From NCBI RefSeq assembly GCF_026262505.1, contig NC_067207.1, positions 31,774,082 to 31,838,081 of the forward strand: 64,000 nt of DNA, written 5' to 3'. The stretch is from Trichomonas vaginalis G3 (lineage: Eukaryota; Parabasalia; Trichomonadida; Trichomonadidae). A model generated the notes under the pieces. The model saw nothing but the letters and a program-made list of their open reading frames with translations. It did not search any database and was not told the DNA's origin. Position 1 is the stretch's first letter, and each line of letters starts with the position of its first letter. Below are positions 40,230-50,543 of this stretch, one piece after another. The position numbers and the translations under genes were made by a program.

Positions 40230-41663
40230 ATGAATAAACAACAGCAACCACAACAACTTAAGACACAAAGCACCCAGGTCCTTCAAACCATTACATACGC
40301 CATATATGCATATAATTCAAAGACGGCAGAACAAACGCAAAGGTTGAAATATGGAGATTTGGAGATAGTATTGAAAAATGAGCATTTCGAATTTGTTTGC
40401 AAAGGTGGTGCAGTGATATCAAATATAAAAGAAATTTTATTTATGAATTCAAAAATTAAAGGTATAACGGATGATATAACATCAATTCCACCAGAAGAAC
40501 AAAGATATTACGCATTAAATGCATTTCCTAAAGTTTTGAAGATTGGAAGATTTAATTTAAATGAGGAATTCATAAAAGGTTTCCTAAATGACATAATGAA
40601 GAAAGCGGATAAGGAATATGTGGCTAGTGAGTTAAATAAGAAGGCAAATTTAGTTTATGTTGATGAAAAAGATAATGAAATTAAAGAAAGGGTTGAATGG
40701 TATCATGAATGGACATCGAAGATTTTTAAAACTAAAGCTGATACAGGATGGGTTTCAGGATGTTTAGACCTTAAAGCGGATAAAACTTATGTTAATGATG
40801 AGTTAGAGAAGAAAGCGGATAAGGAATGTGTGGCTAGTGAGTTAAATAAGAAGGCAAATTTAGTTTATGTTGATGAAAAAGATAATGAAATTAAAGAAAG
40901 GGTTGAATGGTATCATGAATGGACATCGAAGATTTTTAAAACTAAAGCTGATACAGGATGGGTTTCAGGATGTTTAGACCTTAAAGCGGATAAAACTTAT
41001 GTTAATGATGAGTTAGAGAAGAAAGCGGATAAGGAATATGTTAACGAAATATACCAAAGTTTGATAGGAACAACGAAAAATATTGAAACTATTGTTGGTG
41101 ACTTTTCTGTCAATGAAGAAAATAAATATTTTAGATGGCAGTTTGTACAGTCCTTAAAAAATGGTACACGGTGTAAACTCATTCCGAAAAATAACAATGA
41201 AATGTATGTAAGTTATAAAAAGAATGATGGCACACAAGTTAAAGTTCCATTAGACAACAACTGTTACTTAAACTTATATGGAGACGAACAAAAGAAATAT
41301 TTAAGAGTTTATGAAATGACAGATATGACATTGCCTGACCCAGCTCCAGCACCATATTATTATGACTATGGAGATGATGTCAGAACACCACATGTAGATG
41401 AACAAAAGTTAACATTATATTTAGATTATTATAGATATAAAAGATATAATGCAATAGAAAAAACGAGAATAGTATATTATTATACAGATGACAAAAATAA
41501 ATATTATAGTCAAGATTTTACCTACCCTGAAAACATAAGATTATATTATAAAAAATATTCTGACACAAACCAGAAGAAACCGGAAATAGTTGCACTATAT
41601 TTTAAGTTCAAAAGTTGCTTCATAAGTACCTTCCTCATTAATGTTTTCAGGTTCTTCATTTAA
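40230..41663 (+). CDS. Polinton fibre-like repeat protein
   Basis: 477 residues. The centre carries KADKxYVxxELxKKA heptad-like repeats, typical of trimeric tail-fibre coiled coils of phages. Two tandem 70-residue units (40601-40810 and 40811-41020, 210 bp each) are almost identical in DNA, with the start of a third after them. The C-terminal part is rich in tyrosine and lysine. The last codons (from about 41617) lie within repeat sequence also found at 44290-44850. An attachment-fibre role is inference. Confidence 0.55.
   Translation: MNKQQQPQQLKTQSTQVLQTITYAIYAYNSKTAEQTQRLKYGDLEIVLKNEHFEFVCKGGAVISNIKEILFMNSKIKGITDDITSIPPEEQRYYALNAFPKVLKIGRFNLNEEFIKGFLNDIMKKADKEYVASELNKKANLVYVDEKDNEIKERVEWYHEWTSKIFKTKADTGWVSGCLDLKADKTYVNDELEKKADKECVASELNKKANLVYVDEKDNEIKERVEWYHEWTSKIFKTKADTGWVSGCLDLKADKTYVNDELEKKADKEYVNEIYQSLIGTTKNIETIVGDFSVNEENKYFRWQFVQSLKNGTRCKLIPKNNNEMYVSYKKNDGTQVKVPLDNNCYLNLYGDEQKKYLRVYEMTDMTLPDPAPAPYYYDYGDDVRTPHVDEQKLTLYLDYYRYKRYNAIEKTRIVYYYTDDKNKYYSQDFTYPENIRLYYKKYSDTNQKKPEIVALYFKFKSCFISTFLINVFRFFI
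40601..41020 (+). repeat. 210-bp tandem duplication inside the fibre-like gene
   Basis: Two adjacent 210-bp units starting GAAAGCGGATAAGGAAT differ at very few bases. The period is a multiple of three and keeps frame, so the protein repeat number can change by slippage. Confidence 0.85.
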
Positions 41664-41775
41664 TTATTTTTGAATAACTGATGGGGTCACCGGGTCACCG
41701 GGTCACCAGGTCACCAGGTAATTTAACTTCTCTGAAAAAATGAGACAACATGACATTTTGACAACAGTGCCGGAA
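41664..41775. repeat. inverted copy of the GGTGACC repeat unit
   Basis: The sequence contains four GGTCACC motifs in a row (about 41684-41717). It then runs on as the reverse complement of the 165-bp units found at 44191-44947, through AATTTAACTTCTCTGAAAAA and TGAGACAACATGACATTTTG. It lies just upstream of the primase-helicase gene. Confidence 0.85.
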
Positions 41776-41839
41776 ATATGATGCAGTCCAAAAATAAAGT
41801 TAGTTTTAAAATTATTTTTATTTTTTTATTCCTATATAA

Positions 41840-44152
41840 ATGACAGCAACAAACGACAGCAGCAACTTTATCGTTTCTGATGAAAAAGTTATTGATTCAT
41901 TAGTTGAGGAATTAGTTGTGGCAGAAACTAAAACCCTCAACGAAAGAATTGGTGAAAATACGATTGATTTACATAACTACCCCAAACATGATGGAGGAAG
42001 AGGAAGGAAAACTGGTACGGCTTTATTAGTAAATAAAATATCAAATTTAACGATTATAGATGTTGATATCAATAAATCATACAATGATGAACTTAAAGAA
42101 ACAGTAAGAAAAGACATTTTATCAAAACTTTCGGATAAAGATGTTATCGTTAAAACCGCTTCGGGAGGTCTTCACATTTATTGCAACACTAATTTCTTCT
42201 ATACAGTTTCGAACAGAATGATTAAATCTTATTCCGGCAATGATTATGATATTGATATAATGACTTCAATGGTTGATTCAAAGCGTTCATTAGTGGTTAT
42301 GGCTGATTCAAGAGTTCGCAAGAATGCAACAGAACCAATCAATACATACTCATTCATTCGTGGAAGTTATGATTCAACATTAACTAGAACAGTGAATGAT
42401 ATATTAAATGATTTGAATATTAAGGTAAGAGTTGAACAAAAGAACGAAGAAATAAAGATTATCATGAATGAAAACAAAAATGTAAACATTGACGATAAAC
42501 TAGCTCAAAGCATAGTCGATGGTATCTGTGATTTTGAAGTACATAATGACGGTGGAAACATGAATTTAGAAAAAGAAGTTACATTATTCACACTGTTTCA
42601 AGCAATTAATTCGTTACCTAATCATTTGATTAATGAAGCATACGATAACGTTTATAACTTCTGCAGTTTAACAGAAAATGCAAAAAGTAATTTTGAAAAA
42701 GCACGTAATAGATATGCATATTTAATGACTTCTCCATTTGTTTTGGTGAAGATTCTAAAACTATATCAAAAGGAATATTATGATGAATATGTTTTGCCTT
42801 TATTACGTAAGCCAAAAATAACATTTGATATAAAACTTGATGACTCGTTTTTGATAACAGATATTAGACGCAAGGCTGAAAATCATCAGTATAAAAACAG
42901 TTCTGAAGTAATTGAGGATTTATCACGTGTAATCCGTTTTGTAGATTGTGGAAATAAATACTTCATTCAAAAGGACTATAATATCCACGACAAAATGAAT
43001 CAAATATCATTCGTTCTTCAATCAAACATGAAAGAGTCACTTAAAATGATTAAATTATTTAAAGAAGAAGGTAAAACCATAACAGCATGGGATGTACTAC
43101 TAAATCAATTGTCTTCATTAACCGTTAAGGGTGTTTGCTTTAAATCTGATTCCCCAGATGTTTTCTCAACGTTTCAAGGTTATAAATACAACATTCTCGA
43201 AAAACCAGATTACTCAAAAATTGAGATGTTTATGAATTTCATTAAAGAAGTCATTTGTGATAATAACAATGAAGTGTATAAATACCTTCTCGGCTGGATT
43301 GCATCAATGATTCAACATCCTGGAATCAAGAATGAAACAGCAATTATTTTGAAAGGACTTCAGGGAATAGGTAAAAACAGATTCACTGACATTATTTCTG
43401 AACTTCTCGCTGGTTATTCATGCAAAAACATTACTGAAATAAGTGAGCTAACGGGTAATTTCAATTCAGTAGTTGAGAATAAAATGTTTCTTGTACTTAA
43501 TGAACTCAAGAATGTGGGTGAAGATAGACTCGCAAACTTCAACGCTTTGAAATCAATTATTACGGATAATGAGATTAGAATTAATGAAAAGAATCAACCC
43601 AGAAGAACAGCACAAAACGTTGCCAATTTCATTTTCGTAACTAATAACGTCTACCCTGTCAAAATTGAAGTTGGAGACAGAAGATATGTAGTTTTAAGAG
43701 TTAATGGTAAATTTAAGGGTCAATTTGATTATTTCAAGAATTTGATGAATTCATGCACTAAGGAATTTTATGATAATTTACTGACGTATTTTATCAATTA
43801 CGACCTTTCATCATTTAATGTACGAATCATACCGATGACTGAAGCCAAACAAGATTTAATTGAATTATCAACAAATCCTTTAGATGTATGGATAAATACA
43901 CATTATGATGAATTGTGTGCAGGTATGACGTGTAAAAATGCTCTATTCTGCAAACCATCAGACATGAAAGACAAAAACTTTCAAATGAGCATTAAGGATA
44001 AATGTGATAGGAAACAAAGAAAAATAGATGGTAAACAGACATGGTATTATGTTTTGAAAGAAGAAATGAAAGGATTATATAAACAGGTTGAACCAAACGA
44101 TAATGAGGATTCATTTACTGACGATGAAATACCTGTAAATGAAGCTTTATAA
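41840..44152 (+). CDS. Polinton primase-SF3 helicase fusion
   Basis: 770 residues. The N-terminal part has archaeo-eukaryotic primase features: IIDVDIN near residue 71 and SGGLHIYC near residue 108. The C-terminal part is a superfamily 3, D5-type helicase: Walker A GLQGIGKNRF near residue 505, Walker B FLVLNELK near 549, and motif C FIFVTNN near 596. Such proteins start and unwind replication forks in virophages, NCLDVs and some Polinton-like viruses, whereas classical Polintons depend on protein-primed polymerase alone. The gene is bracketed by repeat arrays in inverted orientation, suggesting a captured module or an origin-initiator pair. Confidence 0.82.
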   Translation: MTATNDSSNFIVSDEKVIDSLVEELVVAETKTLNERIGENTIDLHNYPKHDGGRGRKTGTALLVNKISNLTIIDVDINKSYNDELKETVRKDILSKLSDKDVIVKTASGGLHIYCNTNFFYTVSNRMIKSYSGNDYDIDIMTSMVDSKRSLVVMADSRVRKNATEPINTYSFIRGSYDSTLTRTVNDILNDLNIKVRVEQKNEEIKIIMNENKNVNIDDKLAQSIVDGICDFEVHNDGGNMNLEKEVTLFTLFQAINSLPNHLINEAYDNVYNFCSLTENAKSNFEKARNRYAYLMTSPFVLVKILKLYQKEYYDEYVLPLLRKPKITFDIKLDDSFLITDIRRKAENHQYKNSSEVIEDLSRVIRFVDCGNKYFIQKDYNIHDKMNQISFVLQSNMKESLKMIKLFKEEGKTITAWDVLLNQLSSLTVKGVCFKSDSPDVFSTFQGYKYNILEKPDYSKIEMFMNFIKEVICDNNNEVYKYLLGWIASMIQHPGIKNETAIILKGLQGIGKNRFTDIISELLAGYSCKNITEISELTGNFNSVVENKMFLVLNELKNVGEDRLANFNALKSIITDNEIRINEKNQPRRTAQNVANFIFVTNNVYPVKIEVGDRRYVVLRVNGKFKGQFDYFKNLMNSCTKEFYDNLLTYFINYDLSSFNVRIIPMTEAKQDLIELSTNPLDVWINTHYDELCAGMTCKNALFCKPSDMKDKNFQMSIKDKCDRKQRKIDGKQTWYYVLKEEMKGLYKQVEPNDNEDSFTDDEIPVNEAL

Positions 44153-44183
44153 AGTATGATTTGAATTTATTTTTACATTAATC

Positions 44184-44947
44184 CTACCTGTTGTCAAAAT
44201 GTCATGTTGTCTCATTTTTTCAGAGAAGTTAAATTACCTGGTGACCTGGTGACCCGGTGACCTCATCAGTTATTCAAAAATAAATAATAAGTGCCTTCCT
44301 CATTAATGTTTTCAGGTTCTTCAATAATGCTTCATAAGTACCTTTCCCTATGTTGTTGTCAAAATGTCATGTTGTCTCATTTTTTCAGAGAAGTTAAATT
44401 ACCTGGTGACCTGGTGACCCGGTGACCTCATCAGTTATTCAAAAATAAATAATAAGTGCCTTCCTCATTAATGTTTTCAGGTTCTTCAATAATGCTTCAT
44501 AAGTACCTTTCCCTATGTTGTTGTCAAAATGTCATGTTGTCTCATTTTTTCAGAGAAGTTAAATTACCTGGTGACCTGGTGACCCGGTGACCTCATCAGT
44601 TATTCAAAAATAAATAATAAGTGCCTTCCTCATTAATGTTTTCAGGTTCTTCAATAATGCTTCATAAGTACCTTTCCCTATGTTGTTGTCAAAATGTCAT
44701 GTTGTCTCATTTTTTCAGAGAAGTTAAATTACCTGGTGACCTGGTGACCCGGTGACCTCATCAGTTATTCAAAAATAAATAATAAGTGCCTTCCTCATTA
44801 ATGTTTTCAGGTTCTTCAATAATGCTTCATAAGTACCTTTCCCTATGTTGTTGTCAAAATGTCATGTTGTCTCATTTTTTCAGAGAAGTTAAATTACCTG
44901 GTGACCTGGTGACCCGGTGACCCCATCAGTTATTCAAAAATAATTAA
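44184..44947 (+). repeat. 165-bp tandem repeat array, 4.6 units, GGTGACC-rich
   Basis: Unit starts are at 44191, 44356, 44521, 44686 and 44851, exactly 165 bp apart and nearly identical. Each unit holds ACCTGGTGACCTGGTGACC-type sequence with three GGTGACC motifs (15 in total). The same unit occurs inverted at 41664-41775. Iterated short motifs next to a replication initiator gene look like iterons, but a satellite-like expansion is equally possible. Confidence 0.9.
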
Positions 44948-45011
44948 TAAATGAATAACCTGGAAACATTAACGATAAAATAACTGATAACAAAATTTAA
45001 TTTTTATATAA

Positions 45012-45122
45012 ATGAATACCTCACAAGCTCAAAATTTACCACGAATCATAACAAGGGAGGAAATGATAAAAATGATGCAAGAACAAATTAAAAACAACAA
45101 ACCACGAAAACCGAGAAGATGA
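45012..45122 (+). CDS. 36-residue small Polinton frame
   Basis: It starts after TATAAATG, the start context used by other genes of the element. It encodes a basic peptide (REEMIKMMQEQIKNNKPRKP). No family recognised. The start context and position between gene blocks are the only support. Confidence 0.35.
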   Translation: MNTSQAQNLPRIITREEMIKMMQEQIKNNKPRKPRR

Positions 45123-45132
45123 GGAATAAAAA

Positions 45133-45396
45133 TTAAATTTGGATAGAGTTTAAAAATTCATCTTTATTAAATTCATCTCTTCCAATCAATTTATTTATTC
45201 TATTAAATTCTTTTATTTTTGCTTCACTCAGTTTAAGGATTGAACGGTAAGTTTCTAATTTTTCGATTATTTCTTTATCGTTTTCAACCCCACCACATTG
45301 CGGCTTCTTTTTATAATAGCATATTTTTGATTTAATTTTGTTTAGTTTCTTTTTATATTCATTGTCTGGACTCTTGGCTGCTTCGTTGTCACTCAT
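45133..45396 (-). CDS. small Polinton protein, 87 residues, coiled-coil
   Basis: Lysine-rich helical protein (EYKKKLNKIKSKICYYKKK; EIIEKLETYRSILKLSEAKI) with probable coiled coil. No known family. It lies just downstream of the integrase gene, on the same strand. Confidence 0.45.
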   Translation of the reverse strand: MSDNEAAKSPDNEYKKKLNKIKSKICYYKKKPQCGGVENDKEIIEKLETYRSILKLSEAKIKEFNRINKLIGRDEFNKDEFLNSIQI

Positions 45397-45416
45397 TTCT
45401 TACGAATTAAAAAAAA

Positions 45417-46937
45417 TTAAATATTATTTAAATATAATGGAGTAATAAAATAAATCGGAATTTCTATTAATTTATTGTTAACCTCAACTAATACATTACC
45501 GTTAATATATCTAACAAATTCAGCTATTGTGTCAAATCTTCGTCTTCTTTTTGTCATTGATTTATCAGTTTTTCCATAATCGAGATGAATCAAAACTTTA
45601 TCCCCTTGTTTAAAATTCATGAGCCCCGAATTAATTTGTTCACGTTTAACATCATTTAACCTTTCCATTTGCTTTCTAATATATTCCCATTCTTTTGAAA
45701 TATCATTTTTCATTTCCACTGGTTTCATGTTTATAGTTCTATGCCATGTATTATTGTAATAATATACTAACTGCTGTATGATGGAGTCATGATTTCCATC
45801 CCAGTATATCTGACCGTTAACCCCTAACGCATCTCTAAGAGTTCTCATTACCGCATCAACTATTTTATTATGAAACGTATATGGAGAAGATGAAAAGTAA
45901 AAATTAATTTGTGGGAAATAATGAGCCATAGCTGCCTGAAATCCTTTATCACTATCACCCCTTATATTATCTACTCTTTCATGATCTAGTAAGTATTGTA
46001 TAGCTCTTCTTGTTTCCTGTTCTGTTTTCCCTTTCACCGGAATGCAATATAAATATCTGGTGTTAATGTTAATGGCAAATAAATAAGTAACGTTTCCTTT
46101 TGAATATTCTAAATGATCGATTTCGTATGAATATGGATATGGTGCAAATGAAGGGCGACTAAATTTTTCCTTTAACGGTTGAATTTTTGGGTCAGTTGGT
46201 TTATTTAATATCTTGAAATCCTTTTTAAAATCTTTTTGCTTCTTTAATGTTTGAAATGGATATAATAAAGTGAATGATGAAGGATTAACTGAAGGAGGAG
46301 GCGGTACTGTCGTTGGAGGTTTTGGTGTTGCAAGTGGTTTAATTTTATCTGCTTTGATTTTGGATGATGAAGTTTTGGATTTCATTCCCCCTTTCATTAA
46401 TTCTGGATGTATTCTATTCGTTTGTTTTAAATATGCTGTATATAAAGGTTTGATAGACTTTCCTGCTTCGAGTTTATGTTGAAGGATGAATTCCAAAAGT
46501 TGATCTTCATTTAAAAGTCGGGCTGAATATGGTTTAACTAATGAATCATAAATTAAAGCTTGTGCATCATTTATGGTCTGAAGGACCTGGGCGTTTTGCA
46601 CCTTTGTTTTTTGCGGCTCAGGATTATATAAATTATATAATTCATCAATATCTTCTTCTGTTAATACTTTATTTTTGAAATCTTTCAATTGTTTAAGTTG
46701 TGATTTAGTTTTTCCCTTTGCATATTCATTATTTTTAATTTTGTCTTTAATTTTAGAAATTATTTTATCATGATATTTCAAAATTTCATTTTTATAATAT
46801 GGATAATAATATTCCATATCATCATCCATTATAGTGTTATCATATATTTGGAGATATGCTTTTAAATCATAATAAGTAAGAAAATTTTGATTAAATATTA
46901 AATCATCAATTAAATTTTTTAAATTTGCCACATCCAT
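45417..46937 (-). CDS. Polinton retroviral-type (DDE) integrase
   Basis: 506 residues. A helical N-terminal region of unknown role is followed by a proline-rich linker. The RNase H-fold core then runs from about residue 265, with YEIDHLEY near 272, NIRGDSDKGFQAA near 327 and the third active-site helix near 358 (VMRTLRDALG). The C-terminal beta barrel (FKQGDKVLIHLDYGKTDKS) is typical of integrase DNA-binding or chromo-like tails. This enzyme family inserts Polintons with 6-bp target duplication, as seen at the ends. Confidence 0.85.
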   Translation of the reverse strand: MDVANLKNLIDDLIFNQNFLTYYDLKAYLQIYDNTIMDDDMEYYYPYYKNEILKYHDKIISKIKDKIKNNEYAKGKTKSQLKQLKDFKNKVLTEEDIDELYNLYNPEPQKTKVQNAQVLQTINDAQALIYDSLVKPYSARLLNEDQLLEFILQHKLEAGKSIKPLYTAYLKQTNRIHPELMKGGMKSKTSSSKIKADKIKPLATPKPPTTVPPPPSVNPSSFTLLYPFQTLKKQKDFKKDFKILNKPTDPKIQPLKEKFSRPSFAPYPYSYEIDHLEYSKGNVTYLFAININTRYLYCIPVKGKTEQETRRAIQYLLDHERVDNIRGDSDKGFQAAMAHYFPQINFYFSSSPYTFHNKIVDAVMRTLRDALGVNGQIYWDGNHDSIIQQLVYYYNNTWHRTINMKPVEMKNDISKEWEYIRKQMERLNDVKREQINSGLMNFKQGDKVLIHLDYGKTDKSMTKRRRRFDTIAEFVRYINGNVLVEVNNKLIEIPIYFITPLYLNNI

Positions 46938-47061
46938 TTATATAAAAATAAAATAAGTGTTTGAAGGGTGCCCACCTCTTTGATCAAGAATCAAAACCAT
47001 CATTAACGGTTCCTTTTGTCTCTTCTGTGGCATTTCATTAAAAATAAAATTTTAAATTGTA
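46938..47061. other. short gap between integrase and polymerase
   Basis: A short minus-strand frame beginning MPQKRQKEPLMM is possible at the right end of the gap, but nothing supports it beyond its existence. Confidence 0.3.
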
Positions 47062-50000
47062 TTAAATAAATGGCATACAACATCCATTTTCACAACATAC
47101 AGCCTTAGTGTGTGCTCCTGTTAATGCAGTCTTACCAATTGTTAAGCGAGTCATTGACCCGTTTTTAAGTTGTAAATTAATATTCTGGCCATCAAATATC
47201 ACTTTATCATTTATTATATCCAAATAATTTTTAGGTGTTAATTGTTTATTTTGTCGTAAACTAACACCTTTCATTTTTTGTGCAATCTTTTTAAAATCAC
47301 TTCCATCAATTGAACCGTTGAATGATGTATAACACTTGGGGCATAAAGCAACCATGTTATCACCTTGTTTCTCAATTGCTAAACCCAATAACTTCTTCTC
47401 ATGTGCTTTTTCTTCAGCTTTATTCTTTAATTTAGGTTTAAATTTCTCATCAAAACAGAAGAAATCAAAAGGTGCGAATTTGAAAATGTTTTTATCATAA
47501 AATTGTTTATCGGTAACAATTGCTTGAAATGCTTGAGTGTTAGGAAGATTTGGGTCGCCGGCGATTGCCCAATAAGATGAATCAGTATCACCTTCAATGA
47601 AATGAAAACGATTAACATCCATGCATTTATACATAAAATCATAAATGAAAACTAAATACCAGTATTTAGCATTATCTAAAGTGAAGAATGCCTCTTGTAA
47701 ACATGTTTCACATCTATAAAATCTATCTTTGAGCATCACTTGATATGTATCCTCTCCTATTTCTCTTATGTTTTTAAACTTATTTGACATACATGCAATG
47801 CGTGCCTTCTGTGCATTCATTATTTTAGTCTTTGCGTAATTTTGTGTATTCATTGCATCGTAACCATATGATCCATTAAGTGAAATCTTTGCAAAATAAA
47901 CTTTTTCCTTTATTTCCTTCTAATTCAGCCTTTTGTCTTTCGTTCATAAATTCGTTCGCAAATTCATTAAAACAAGTGTTTTTCGTAAATGTTAAAATTG
48001 ATTGAATATCATCGATGATAAAATGAAATCTGTCTATTAGATACCAAAGATAATAAGAAGAAAATGGTTGATATTGGTTGTGTGTTGATGCTAATTGAGT
48101 TAATTTTCTCTGTTTCTGGTCAACTGGTAGATTGTTTGATTTCATGTAATTATACATAAAACTGCCAATTGTTTTTTCATCTGTGATAATATCTAAGTTT
48201 CTTATTATCGGTAAAAAGTTTATGTAATCATTAATGTATTTTTCATCAATGTGACCCTTTACTTCAGCCACGAATAAAGTATTTTTCTTTCTAATTATTC
48301 CCAATGCTTTTGCTTTCTTTGTTGCTGTATCACAAATGATAACACCATTCAATCTTCCCGGCAATACATTTTATGGTCAGTATATTGAATGAAATCATGA
48401 GGATTAGATGAAAATGATGAAGGATATAATGAATTAAAATCAACACCAACGAAATGAGTCATGATGTTGGTGGTGTCCTCATTTGATACAGTTTTAGTTT
48501 CTGGATTATATGCAAGTTTATTAATGTGCGTGATTCCTTTAAGATTTACTCTATGTTGAACATTTGATAGACCACCAGTAATTCCATTACGGAGAATGTG
48601 ATAAGCTTCAACTGAATCTAAAGTCATTGGTAAATTATTTTTTAATGCATAATTTCTTAAATTGATTCTTAAACGTTGAACATCTTCATCTTTATTTGAT
48701 TTTACGACATTGCAATAACAACACATTAACTGACAATTTTCTTTGGTATGTGGTTTTTCATTATCGATTCTATCCAATGTTGGTTTATTAGCATATGTAA
48801 ACGCTTTACCACACATTTTGCATTTAGATGAAAGGATTAAATCGTGATAGTATTGAAAATCATCCATTGAAACATTATTTTTACTATCCCTTTCTGCTTT
48901 TTCATCCTGTTTCTTATATGATTCAATTTTATATTTCCAATACTTTTTCGTTAATTCAAAACTTGATTCTATCTCTTCCTCAGGATATTTTTCATTAGGA
49001 TTAAAGTCTTTATATGCTAAAGCGTAACGAATCATTGAAGCATTCGATGATAAAGAAAGATTATGAAGCGTGTCAATTTTATAAACAAATGTTTCTTCAA
49101 TAATTTTATCGATTGGGTCAATCATAATTTCAACATCTTTATTGCAATAATAAATAAAATATTCTAATCTATTCTTAAAATTTTTAGCATCATTGAGATA
49201 TATTTGATAATCACTATCTGATATAGTTTCTTGAGTTAATGCTGAATAAAATGAATCTTTCGTGAATGGTTCCACTTTATATAATTCTTCTTCGTAATTT
49301 TCCCATGTGATGAATTGATAAGGGAAAAAGGATTTAACACGTGATTTATTGTTTCCGAAATCTTGAGTGAATTGGTCTAATGTCCCACCCGCTATATAAT
49401 TTCTGATGTCAATAAATCTCAATTCATATGGAACGTTTGTTTTCTTTACAATGATTTGCTTAAATTGTGAAGATGAACCCAGCATTGATTTTATTTTCCA
49501 TTTTGCAGTGTTTAAATCACGAAGAATTAAATTTAAATCAAACTTTCCCGAATTAAAACCTATGATATTCACTTTATTGAATTCCTCATCTAGAAGTTCT
49601 TTAAATGCTTCCTTCTGTTTTTCATTTAATGTTTGTGGCTTCATTAATTCATCGTATTGACTCATATTTGATTTAGCAACTAATGAACAGGTTGAAAATA
49701 AAAACTCAATCCAATCAGAAATAAAAGAATCACTCGAAGTTAAGCAAAAATTCTTCGTATATGTTTTATCATTTAATTTAACCGTTGATGACACCATGAA
49801 TGGTTTTAAGTAAGCATTCAAAGTTGCACACTCAGAAAGTTGTAATTCTTCTTTAGTCTCTAATGTTTCGAAGTCAAAAGTAATATAATATCTTGTCGGT
49901 TGATAATATTCCAAATTGTGAGCTAATAACCACTGATATATCTTCTGTTTTGTAATATGTGGTGCATATGGTTGCTGGTCTTTTGCAATTGAACGTCTTG

Positions 50001-50318
50001 AATTAATCTTCCATTATTTTCTTTACATTTCTCACAATGCTTTAAAAATCTTCTTTGGTTTTTCCTTTCTGGATCATCACGGATAGAATAAACTTCTTCT
50101 TTACAATATGGACAAACTTTATAGCCGGTGAGTGCTTCAACGTCTGTTATTCTGTCAGCGTGAAGTTTTCCACATGGACTCTGTGTTAATAAAATATTTA
50201 CTGTTTCAAATTCTGGATCTATCATTATTGATTCCACTAATGGAAAGTCTACCTTATTTATGTCCACGTCTTCTGGTTGAGGATCACAATAATAGAAATC
50301 AATATTAACATTTAACAT
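47062..50318 (-). pseudogene. Polinton protein-primed family B DNA polymerase
   Basis: Exonuclease motifs are visible: ITFDFETLE near 49872, NIIGFNSGKFDLN near 49560 and YYCNKDVEIM near 49130. Polymerase motifs include GVDFNSLYPSS near 48430 and EGDTDSSYW near 47580. A zinc-bearing segment precedes the exonuclease domain. Between exonuclease and polymerase parts lies an HNH/endonuclease VII-like zinc motif (CKMCGK, PTLDRIDNEKPHT, CQLMCCYCN; about 48690-48830). This polymerase copies the element from a terminal protein. Fossil, not whole. Confidence 0.88.
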
Positions 50319-50323
50319 TCTCG

Positions 50324-50503
50324 CTAATCTCTCACTTTCTGATGAAATGTCAAACCTTCATATGCATCTATTGCTTCATTTAAATAGCTTCTACGAGTTT
50401 TAGGATTAACACCATCAGGAATGTTATAGAAGCGTTTAAATAACCTTCTACCTTCTGCTCTAATTTGATTATCATTCATTTTAGCTGTTCCGTTTTTGTT
50501 CAT
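50324..50503 (-). CDS. 59-residue Polinton frame abutting the polymerase
   Basis: It starts after CATAAATG. It encodes a basic peptide (RAEGRRLFKRFYNIPDGV; KTRRSYLNEAIDAYEGL) and ends six bases before the polymerase region. No family recognised. Confidence 0.4.
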   Translation of the reverse strand: MNKNGTAKMNDNQIRAEGRRLFKRFYNIPDGVNPKTRRSYLNEAIDAYEGLTFHQKVRD

Positions 50504-50543
50504 TTATGTAAGAATAAAAAATTAAAAAAATAAAGTTTATTTT

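Noticed and set aside
44184-44947. CRISPR-like array
   Set aside because: Units are 165 bp, identical throughout and without variable spacers; this is a simple tandem array in a eukaryotic element.
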